This document shows, piece by piece, positions 1 through 7,011 of a DNA stretch of 49,786 nt. The notes beneath the pieces were generated by a model. That model had not been told where the DNA came from and did not search any database. It was given only the letters and a program-made list of their open reading frames with translations. The DNA is from Bryobacteraceae bacterium. GTDB taxonomy: Bacteria; Acidobacteriota; Terriglobia; Bryobacterales; Bryobacteraceae. The position numbers were made by a program, and so were the translations under genes. How positions within the stretch are numbered: position 1 is the first letter of the stretch; each line of letters begins with the position of its first letter. The stretch spans positions 1-49,786 of the forward strand of contig JASHQT010000081.1 of NCBI GenBank assembly GCA_030039005.1, in the 5' to 3' direction.

Positions 1-2
1 AA

Positions 3-1112
3 TCGGTACTGGATGCGCTGCACGTGCCGGTGAGTTCGCAGGCGCTGGTGTTTTCGAAGACCAGTTTCCAATATCCCAACATCAATCCCGACGCGCCGCG
101 GGCTCTTTACTACAACGACGACGTTTATGTCGGGCAGGTGCACGACGGAAGGTTCCTGGAGTTTGTCTCGTTCGATCCGGTGCAGGGCGCCATCTTCTAC
201 GTGATGGATGAGCATCGCGACAAGCACCCCAGGTTTGAGCGATCCGAGGTGGATTGCATTCAGTGCCACGTCGCGCCATCGACCAAGGGCATCCCCGGCG
301 TCCTGATCAAGTCGGTATTCACTAAACCGGACGGCTCGCCCAACGCGGCCGAGCGCACATTCATTACCGGACAAGAGAGTCCATTCAGCCAACGTTGGGG
401 CGGGTGGTACGTAACCGCGAAGAGCGGCACCGAAGGATCCATGGCCAATGAAGCGAGGGCTAATGAAGCAGGCGCTAATCAGGCGGGCCTGGCCAAGTAT
501 GTGGACACCAACGCGTATCTCGGTGCATCCAGCGACATAGTGGCGCTGATGGTGCTGGCGCATCAAACCCAGATGCACAACTGGATCACGCTCACCAACT
601 ATCAAACGCGGATTGCCCTGGCCGATCCAAACGAAACGCCGGATGACGTGGAGAAGAAGATCGAAGGGCCGGCCGAGCAACTGGTGCGGTATCTGCTGTT
701 CGCCAACGAAGTTCCAATCCAGAATCCGATCGCGGGAACGTCGGATTTCACGCATGAGTTTGCCGCTCGCGGTCCTCGCGACCACCAAGGGCGTTCGCTG
801 CGCGATTTTGATTTGCAGAAACGCATCTTCAAGTACCCCTGCAGCTACCTGATTTATTCGGAGGCGTTCGACGCCATTCCGGAGCCGGCCAAGGGTTATA
901 TCTATCGCCGGCTATTCGATATCTTGAGCGGTCGCGATCACAGCCCTGAGTTCGCGTCGCTCTCCAGCTCGGACCGTCGAGACATTCTCGAGATCCTGGT
1001 GGCCACGAAGCCCGGCTTGCCCGAACCGTGGAAACAATGCGTTCGGCAAACCAATCAGGGAATCGCCAGCCGCACTCAAGCGGGAGCGGCTCAGCTCCAA
1101 TCAAAACGCTAA
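3..1112 (+). CDS. Secreted mono-haem cytochrome c-like protein, 5' truncated
   Basis: The reading frame is open to the left edge and a GTG at 24 is internal, so the N-terminus, presumably with a signal peptide, lies outside the window. The visible part (about 370 residues) has one c-type haem motif, CIQCH, about 85 residues in. Further on are a helical His/Met-rich stretch (LAHQTQMHNW) and a charged tail. c-type haem attachment implies a periplasmic or exported location. I do not recognise a named family beyond a cytochrome c-like protein. A TlpA-type thioredoxin gene follows after 14 bp, so the two may be co-transcribed and work in envelope redox chemistry (inference). No second CxxCH is visible in the part present. 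Confidence 0.7.
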   Translation, partial: SVLDALHVPVSSQALVFSKTSFQYPNINPDAPRALYYNDDVYVGQVHDGRFLEFVSFDPVQGAIFYVMDEHRDKHPRFERSEVDCIQCHVAPSTKGIPGVLIKSVFTKPDGSPNAAERTFITGQESPFSQRWGGWYVTAKSGTEGSMANEARANEAGANQAGLAKYVDTNAYLGASSDIVALMVLAHQTQMHNWITLTNYQTRIALADPNETPDDVEKKIEGPAEQLVRYLLFANEVPIQNPIAGTSDFTHEFAARGPRDHQGRSLRDFDLQKRIFKYPCSYLIYSEAFDAIPEPAKGYIYRRLFDILSGRDHSPEFASLSSSDRRDILEILVATKPGLPEPWKQCVRQTNQGIASRTQAGAAQLQSKR

Positions 1113-1126
1113 TCGAAAGGAAATTC

Positions 1127-2470
1127 ATGATCATGCAGATTTCGTGGAAAAACAAACATCTGGCGGGATTCGCCGCGATCGCTTTGGCCGCCAGCGTTCC
1201 CTCGTTTGCCGAAACTGTCAACTTGGACGGGCGCTGGGCCGCGACGATGACGCAAAAAGGCGGAACCGTGATTCCGTTCCGCTTGGATATTTCGGCCAAC
1301 GGCGATCATCTGGTGGGCACGTTGCATAACGGCGCCGATGACCAGGAAACCACCACCGGCGCCAGCTTTCAAAATGGTGTTCTTACCCTGCAGTTCGAGC
1401 ACTATCTGACGAACATCGTGGCCACGGTCAAAGATGGCGAACTGGATGGCAAGATCATCGTGACCCGCCGCAGCGCCATCAACATCACGCCCGGCCGGCT
1501 TTCCGAGGCGCCCGGCGAAGTTTCCACGGCGTTCCACGCCAAGCGCTATGTGGCTCCGACCGCCGAAGCGGTGGCCAAGGTCCCCAACATCGACGGCGTA
1601 TGGGAAATGCCGCATGAATCGCCGAAAGGTGAGAAGTCCTGGCGTCTGATCGTCCAGCAAAAGGGCGCGGATATCGAGGCTACCGTTTTGCGCGTGGATG
1701 GAGATACGGGCGCTCTCACGGGCGACTGGCAGGACGGCAAGTTCGTCGCCAGCCACTTCGATGGCGCGCGTCCCGGCTTGATCGAACTGACGCCGCAGGC
1801 CGACGGCACGCTTTCGGTGAACCTAAGAGCCGAGCCGCGCAACGAAGTTCTTACCGCCTATCGCCCGGAAGCAGCGCGCGCCAAAGGGTTGCCGGAACCT
1901 GCCAACTATCTCACGCACACTACGGTCCGGAATCCCGACGAAGTGTTCACCTACAGCTTCCGCGATGTGGCCGGCAAGATCGAATCCAACGACGATCCGA
2001 AGTTTAAAGGTAAAGTGGTGCTCGCGATCGTCACCGGCACCTGGTGCCCGAACTGCCACGACGAAGCCAAGTACCTGGTGCAGCTTTACAAGCAGTATCA
2101 CGCCAAAGGCCTGGAAATCGTGGCGCTGGATTTCGAAGAAGCCGATCAGCAGGAATCGCTCACGCGCGTGAACGCGTTCATCAAGCAGTACGGCATTCCG
2201 TATACGTATTTGATCGCCGGAACACCGGATGAAATGTGGGACAAGGTTCCGCAGGCCGTGAACCTCAACACTTGGCCGGCCACGCTATTCATTGGCCGCG
2301 ACGGTAAGGTGAAGGCAACGTATTCGGGCTTTGCATCGGCGGCGAGCGGCGTCTATAACAAGGACCTGAAGGACGACTTCACCTCGATCATCGACCGCCT
2401 GCTCGCCGGTGGTAGCGTGCAGAGCACGGCGTCGATCGCGCATGCCTCCGGCGACGTGGCCAGCCGTTGA
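1127..2470 (+). CDS. TlpA-family thioredoxin-like protein with long N-terminal domain
   Basis: Predicted exported thiol-disulfide oxidoreductase of 447 residues. The start at ATG 1127 is preferred over an in-frame ATG at 1028 because GAAAGGA lies 6 bp upstream and it gives a clean signal peptide (Lys-rich start, hydrophobic core, cut near SFAET). The 1028 start would also overlap the upstream gene. Residues about 30-260 form a beta-rich region of two similar segments (LDGRWAATM and IDGVWEMPH), a pattern seen in secreted acidobacterial proteins. The C-terminal third is a TlpA/AhpC-TSA fold with active site WCPNCH and the following helix, so both redox cysteines are present. It probably reduces or isomerises disulfides, perhaps for cytochrome maturation given the CxxCH neighbour (inference). 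Confidence 0.85.
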   Translation: MIMQISWKNKHLAGFAAIALAASVPSFAETVNLDGRWAATMTQKGGTVIPFRLDISANGDHLVGTLHNGADDQETTTGASFQNGVLTLQFEHYLTNIVATVKDGELDGKIIVTRRSAINITPGRLSEAPGEVSTAFHAKRYVAPTAEAVAKVPNIDGVWEMPHESPKGEKSWRLIVQQKGADIEATVLRVDGDTGALTGDWQDGKFVASHFDGARPGLIELTPQADGTLSVNLRAEPRNEVLTAYRPEAARAKGLPEPANYLTHTTVRNPDEVFTYSFRDVAGKIESNDDPKFKGKVVLAIVTGTWCPNCHDEAKYLVQLYKQYHAKGLEIVALDFEEADQQESLTRVNAFIKQYGIPYTYLIAGTPDEMWDKVPQAVNLNTWPATLFIGRDGKVKATYSGFASAASGVYNKDLKDDFTSIIDRLLAGGSVQSTASIAHASGDVASR

Positions 2471-2904
2471 ACCGCCTTCTTCTAGCAGCGTCAGCGCTCT
2501 GGTTTACGATGGCGTGCCAGGGCGCCGGCCGGCCAGAAACGTGGACCGATCCCGATACGCATTTGACGTGGACCTCCGCAGACAATGGCTCGGGGTTGAG
2601 CTGGCTTCAGGCGCAGCGCTACTGCCGCAATTTAAAGCTGGCCGGCTTTAAGGACTGGGCGCTCCCGACGATCGACCAGCTTCAAGGTATTGTTGGCGCC
2701 GCCGACAGTCACGCCACGTATCGCGCGAAAGGGCCAATTCAGATGACCGGCTGGCAATGGAGCTCCACTCCGGGCGTGCAGGAGGGCGAGGGTTGGGCGC
2801 TAGATTTCGGCGACGGCGGCCGCGCTTCTGTAGCAGCCGGCGATTCCGGGCTGAACCGGGCTTTGTGCGTGAGAGATCAGCGTGGGCGTGAGCGTCGTAA
2901 GTGA
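2467..2904 (+). CDS. DUF1566-like (Lcl C-terminal domain) secreted protein
   Basis: Small protein of 145 residues starting at TTG 2467, which overlaps the stop of the TlpA gene by 4 bases and suggests translational coupling. The N-terminus (MNRLLLAASALWFTMACQG) looks like a signal peptide; the Cys may be a weak lipobox (TMAC), but the match is poor. The body has the DUF1566 hallmarks: a DPDTHLTWT segment, then SWLQAQRYC, WALPTIDQLQ, a W-SST segment and a C-terminal LCVRD. The family is common among secreted or surface proteins, and its molecular function is not established. The context gives only an envelope association. Confidence 0.72.
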   Translation: MNRLLLAASALWFTMACQGAGRPETWTDPDTHLTWTSADNGSGLSWLQAQRYCRNLKLAGFKDWALPTIDQLQGIVGAADSHATYRAKGPIQMTGWQWSSTPGVQEGEGWALDFGDGGRASVAAGDSGLNRALCVRDQRGRERRK

Positions 2905-3164
2905 GCCAAGTTTACTCCTGTCATCAGGCAGGCTGCGCGTTGGGTTGACTCGAGGGCGACAGTTTCGCCGGCGAGTGTGAGTCGCGGGCTGAACGTTCTT
3001 CAACTCGCGGAGGTTGTTGGTTCAGCGTGAAACAGAGAGAGCGCGCTCTCCGTTAATGAGCATTCTGCGCCGCGGGCGCGGATTTTCATCGTTTCGATGA
3101 GCCCACCGCCCATCCCTCAGCATGGTTGCGTCCCCGCAGTGCGCTTCCGTTTCGCACGGCGGAA

Positions 3165-3941
3165 TCATTGGAGCGCCATGCCACCGGCATGGCTGGTCAA
3201 TTTTTCCGTGCACCGCCAGACTTCCGCCATCAACTTCGGATCCCGTGAAAGAGGATCGGAGTTGGCCGGCTTGGACTTGACGAAGTATGCTCCGGAGACT
3301 TGTGCCACCTCGGGAGAGGTCGCGAGATACAGGGACACCGCGGCGCCCTGTTTTGAAGTCAGCATGAACGGCTTCACCAAGGCGATGATCAGCTTGCCGA
3401 TGAGCGGCGCCGGATTGGCGCTCCAGAAATTCGACGCTACTGCGCCTGGATGGAGGTAGTTCGCGGTGACCCCCGGTTCCCGCCAGCCTCCGTGCCGGCT
3501 CGAACGTAAACACGTTCATCAGCAGTTTCGATTGTCCGTAGGCGGCGATGCCACGGTATTTTCGCCGCTCGAACTGGAGATCGTTCATGTCGAGGCGTGT
3601 GCGGCGTTGAGGCTCCGAAGACGAGACATTGACGATGCGCGATGGCGCGCTGGCCTTCAGCAGATCGAGCAAGAGACCAGGCGGGAGTATTTCTGCTTGA
3701 TCTGCTCCGCGAGGGCTCGAACGGATGCTTGCGACGACATGTCCGCAATCAGCAGATCAACCTGCGAAGATGCGGATTCCTGCCGGATCTTCTCCAGCGC
3801 CGCTTTGCCTTTTTCTACGCTCCGGCAGACCATGACCACGCGCGCGCCCATCTGGGCCAGGCCGAGCGCCGTCTCTTTCCCAATCCCGCTGTTCGCGCCC
3901 GTTACGATACATATCTTCCCGCTCATACTCGCCGGTGACAT
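3165..3941 (-). pseudogene. Broken short-chain dehydrogenase/reductase (retinol-dehydrogenase-like)
   Basis: Three minus-strand pieces in different frames together make one SDR. Positions 3941-3657 encode the Rossmann start (ICIVTGANSGIGKETA, then MGARVVMVCRS and LIADMSSQASVRALA). The frame then jumps near 3680 directly into LLDLLKASAPSRIVNVSS, so the segment that should hold the NNAG motif, roughly 40-50 residues, is missing. The catalytic YGQSKLLM is present near 3530. A second frameshift around 3430-3480 moves into a third frame that encodes the tail (VKPFMLTSKQGAAVSLYL to GGMALQ) ending at 3165. Loss of NNAG plus two frame breaks makes an active enzyme unlikely. Assembly error could explain a single indel but not easily the internal deletion. 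Confidence 0.82.
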
Positions 3942-3963
3942 TCACGTGTGGCCTTTCGAACGT

Positions 3964-3977
3964 ATTGGTTGACCAAT
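3964..3977. promoter_or_regulatory. Short palindrome resembling a TetR-type operator
   Basis: ATTGGT-TG-ACCAAT has perfect 6-base arms. It lies just upstream of the broken SDR (minus strand) and 8 bp before a plus-strand ATG at 3985 that opens only a 40-codon frame. TetR-family regulators commonly bind such sites between themselves and a divergent SDR gene. No intact regulator is present here, so this is a candidate relic operator. Confidence 0.35.
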
Positions 3978-4265
3978 TTTTCGCATGGAGGCAGCTAAAG
4001 TGACGGCCCGAAAGTCCGCGCGCATGTTACAAGACGATTCGCCGGGGATTATTGTTCCACAGTTGCCGGTGCCAGTTTGGTTGCCCACCACTCTCCGGAG
4101 AGCGTAGCGTTGGTCGCTGGCAATGATCGGCAACCGGGGCTTCGCTTCCGGGTGCTTCTCTCCGGAGTAGTACCGACGTACGTGCGATCTAGGACAGATG
4201 CCTCTCGACCGCAACAGATGGGAGCGATAACATGCCAATTGGAAGCCCCTTCGCAACACGTTCGG

Positions 4266-4940
4266 ATGCGGGCATTCATCGCGAAGATGCGCCTCGTCTT
4301 ATACACAGATGAACCGATCGTAGGTGAGGCGCTGGAGTGTATCTGCGTTCGAGCCGGCGATATCCAGCTTGAGAAAAACATCGAAGCAGCCGAGGAACTT
4401 GTGAGGGCAGTCCAGGACACGAACCCGGACGTGCTGCTACTGAGCCTCACGCCGGGGTTTCGTCTCGGAATCCTGGAGCAACTCCATCAAACCGTGCCTG
4501 ACTGCCGAACCGTATTATGGGTTCGCTCGTATTGCTTCGAGTTTGCCCATCAGGCAATCGAGCTTGGCGTTCGAGGCATTCTGAAGCGGAATTGTTCCTC
4601 GGAGCTGCTGGTGAAATGTCTGCGGAAAGTGCATCAAGGCGAGGCTTGGTTCGACCGTGAAATCACAGCGAGTCATCTTCATTGCCTTCGGGTGTCGTTG
4701 ACACCACGGCAGGCGCAACTAGCGCAGATGATCGTTGAAGGACACCGAAACAGGGAAATCGCGGAAAGTCTCTCGATTACAGAGGGAGCCGTGAAGGTCT
4801 ACCTCTCACACTTGTTTGAGAAACTGGGCATCCGGGATCGAGCAGATCTAGCCAAACTAGTGACCAGGAACGGAGCCGAGTCGAACGAGGTATTGCATTC
4901 GCTTTATGTCGGGGCATCTGAACGGCAGATCCCGACTTGA
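4266..4940 (+). CDS. LuxR/NarL-type response regulator lacking the phospho-acceptor Asp
   Basis: DNA-binding regulator of about 224 residues. The frame is open back to 4077, but receiver homology begins at MRLVLYTDEP, so ATG 4266 or 4287 is the likely start; neither has a strong Shine-Dalgarno. The N-terminal half is a receiver fold (acidic residue after beta1, VLWVRS at beta4, GILKRN with the conserved Lys). At the usual phosphorylation site the motif reads PDVLLLSL, with Ser where Asp is expected. The C-terminal LuxR helix-turn-helix is intact (LTPRQAQLAQMIVEGHRNREIA through GAVKVYLSHLFEKLGI). This suggests an atypical, phosphorylation-independent receiver. No histidine kinase is adjacent. 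It converges on another response regulator, with 8 bp between the stops. Confidence 0.82.
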   Translation: MRAFIAKMRLVLYTDEPIVGEALECICVRAGDIQLEKNIEAAEELVRAVQDTNPDVLLLSLTPGFRLGILEQLHQTVPDCRTVLWVRSYCFEFAHQAIELGVRGILKRNCSSELLVKCLRKVHQGEAWFDREITASHLHCLRVSLTPRQAQLAQMIVEGHRNREIAESLSITEGAVKVYLSHLFEKLGIRDRADLAKLVTRNGAESNEVLHSLYVGASERQIPT

Positions 4941-4948
4941 GCCTATCC

Positions 4949-5623
4949 TCAGGTCTTCCAGTCCAGCGCTAGCGGATCGTCCATCTTAGCGGTCTCGATG
5001 AATCCGTGGCGCGCTGCCACAGCCATCAATTCGGCATTGCTTCGAACCGCAAGGCGCCGCATCAGCTCATATTTGTGAAACTCGACGGTTCGGGCGGACA
5101 CATCGATGATGGCCGCGATTTCCTTCAATGACCGGCCTTCCGCCAAAAGGCGAAGAACCTGCTGCTGGCGCGGGGTCAGGATGCCGATCTTCTGATTCCC
5201 GCCGGTGTCGGCCCGCGTTCCGAGCGCCAGAGAAACGATTCCCGGCCCCCCACCCGCAACCGCGCGGATCGCGGCCGTGAGTTGCTCCGGAGTATCGTCC
5301 TTGAGGATATAGGCCGAAGCGCCTGCTTCCAAGCTATGGTGCGCCTCCCATGCATCGCGCCGATCAGTCAGCAGAACAATCTTCGCGTCCGGCCACGCTC
5401 GCTTGATTTGACGAATCGTGTCTTCGCCGTCGAGGAATCGCGGAAGGACATCCGTGACAATCACGTCCGGTCGTGACTCCACAGCGCGCGAGATCAATGC
5501 GGAGCCATCCCGCAGAGCGTCGAGGATTCGGAAATCCTCTGCCAGCAGCTTCACCAGGCCGGCGAGGCAAATTTGCTGCGAATCTCCAAGCAAGAGCGTA
5601 ATCTGTGCACACGTGTCCCGCAT
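4949..5623 (-). CDS. NarL/FixJ-family two-component response regulator
   Basis: Response regulator of about 224 residues from ATG 5623; a GTG at 5650 would add nine residues. Neither start has an obvious Shine-Dalgarno. Receiver: acidic pocket LLLGDSQQ, phospho-acceptor in VIVTDVLPR, Thr in VLLTDR, Lys in YILKDD. Output domain: LuxR-type helix-turn-helix LTPRQQQVLRLLAEGRSLKE through RTVEFHKYELMRRL. All phosphorylation residues are present, unlike the convergent neighbour. No kinase is nearby, so the partner is elsewhere. It lies next to the 3' end of the EPS operon and an inverted repeat (5652-5708) sits in its upstream region, which could be an operator (inference). Confidence 0.87.
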   Translation of the reverse strand: MRDTCAQITLLLGDSQQICLAGLVKLLAEDFRILDALRDGSALISRAVESRPDVIVTDVLPRFLDGEDTIRQIKRAWPDAKIVLLTDRRDAWEAHHSLEAGASAYILKDDTPEQLTAAIRAVAGGGPGIVSLALGTRADTGGNQKIGILTPRQQQVLRLLAEGRSLKEIAAIIDVSARTVEFHKYELMRRLAVRSNAELMAVAARHGFIETAKMDDPLALDWKT

Positions 5624-5651
5624 GAACCCGCAAAGGACACGTGCAAACACT

Positions 5652-5708
5652 CTGCCGAAACGGACCGTTTGTAAGTAACTGATTCCTGGATTAGGTCCGT
5701 TTCAGCAG
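5652..5708. repeat. 15-bp inverted repeat between response regulator and EPS operon end
   Basis: The arms at 5652-5666 (CTGCCGAAACGGACC) and 5694-5708 (GGTCCGTTTCAGCAG) are complementary at 14 of 15 positions, with a perfect 10-bp core and a 27-nt spacer. It lies downstream of the FN3-type gene stop and directly upstream of the response-regulator start, both on the minus strand. There is no T-run after either arm. It may be a factor-independent-terminator-like hairpin or a regulator binding site. Confidence 0.6.
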
Positions 5709-5727
5709 CTGCGGGATCCGACTCAGC

Positions 5728-6780
5728 CTAAGGATTTACGCCCGCAAGATTCACCGGCGGAGGGTTGGCGGCGAGCTGATCCGCCGTGAGCGTCGTCATG
5801 GCGTAGAATCGCCAGTCATCCTGGACGTACTTGAGCTTTCCATTACCAACGCCGGGATTATATGAGAGATTCCCGGGCCATCCTCCAGTGAGAGCTGGAT
5901 AATAATCGGCGCCCGAACCGGCGATATATTGTGCAATCGAGCGATCGTCGGGGAGGCTCGGATCGCCGACGATCAGGCGCGCCTGCAGGAGAACCAGGAT
6001 GCCGCCGACGTCGTTCGGGTTGATACTGGCCCGATCCTGCGGCCAGAAGTGGAAGCAATATCCCCCTCCAGCGGTAACGGAGATAGTTCCGTCGGGTTCA
6101 GTCCGGACGTCGCCTGGCATGCTTACGTCGCCGGCGAAGTCGTCTAGATAGTCCGCGCCCGTCGGCTGGCTGGTATTTTGGAGCAGCAGCCACGCTCCGG
6201 TGCTTTGTTGAAGGAAAAAAAGCTGGACGTCGCGGATATTGACGCGCGTATTGGTCGCGGGATTGCCCTGGACCGGAACAAAAACCACGCCCCAAGCCGT
6301 GATGGCCTGCCAGCCCATGGGGTTATTGCCCATGGTCAGGACGGGACCCTGCGCCCAGTCGTAGCTGGGTGGCACGCCTTGAGGCATAGCTTCGTTCATT
6401 CCCACCATGTCATTCGCGATTTCAGTCCACAGGCTGGTGGGCGGTGGTGTGGTAGATGTGGCGAGGGTTTGGAAGCTGTTGTTGGCGGAAGTGGCTAAAC
6501 TTCGTGTGCCCTCGGACTGCACTTCGTAGTCGTATAGGCTTCCGGGCGACAAATTGTTCAGCGTGACGGAGTGTTGCGTAGTCAGGGTCGAACTGGTCGC
6601 GGTCTCTCCATAGCTAGTGGAAAGGCCGTAGTTCACGATGGAATTCGACGCGACATTGGTGTTCCAGGTAATGGTTGCGCTAGTGGAAGTTGGGGTGGCC
6701 TGCACGCTTGAAATGACCACTCGATGTTGGCACCAAAGAGCGGGCGTCCCGAGTAACAGGCTGAGAATTGCTTTCTTCAA
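5728..6780 (-). CDS. Secreted protein with N-terminal fibronectin type III-like domain
   Basis: Protein of 350 residues. The TTG at 6780 is chosen because AGGAG lies 8 bp upstream and it yields a typical signal peptide (LKKAILSLLLGTPALWCQ); the open frame extends to 6852 without further support. Residues about 20-105 match the FN3/purple-acid-phosphatase N-terminal type (SATITWNTN, SIVNYGLSTSYG, HSVTLNNLSPGSLYDYEV). A Thr/Pro linker follows, then an unrecognised domain of about 230 residues rich in Gly, Trp and Asp (DVQLFFLQQSTGAWLLLQ, FHFWPQDRA). No metallophosphatase motifs are visible. It is last in the EPS transcription direction, but a 231-bp gap upstream leaves room for its own promoter. 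It may bind or process surface polysaccharide (inference). Confidence 0.7.
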   Translation of the reverse strand: MKKAILSLLLGTPALWCQHRVVISSVQATPTSTSATITWNTNVASNSIVNYGLSTSYGETATSSTLTTQHSVTLNNLSPGSLYDYEVQSEGTRSLATSANNSFQTLATSTTPPPTSLWTEIANDMVGMNEAMPQGVPPSYDWAQGPVLTMGNNPMGWQAITAWGVVFVPVQGNPATNTRVNIRDVQLFFLQQSTGAWLLLQNTSQPTGADYLDDFAGDVSMPGDVRTEPDGTISVTAGGGYCFHFWPQDRASINPNDVGGILVLLQARLIVGDPSLPDDRSIAQYIAGSGADYYPALTGGWPGNLSYNPGVGNGKLKYVQDDWRFYAMTTLTADQLAANPPPVNLAGVNP

Positions 6781-7011
6781 GAACTGGTCTCCTCGTTTGG
6801 GAGAGCTTTGAACCAGTCTTGGACGACGTGCAGTCCAACCCCAGGAATACACTTCCGACCAGGAACACAGCTATCCCGTTTAAGGCGGTGGTGAGATTTG
6901 CCGGTTTTGGCGTACCACCGCGATGCATGAGCGTACCATGGGTCTATCCGGACCGTAAGGACCAGGACGTTCTACAACCATAGGAATACCCTCGTAGGAA
7001 TAAAGGGATGG

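Noticed and set aside
3097..3972. Plus-strand open frames across the SDR region
   Set aside because: Shadows of the broken minus-strand SDR, whose pieces show recognisable motifs.
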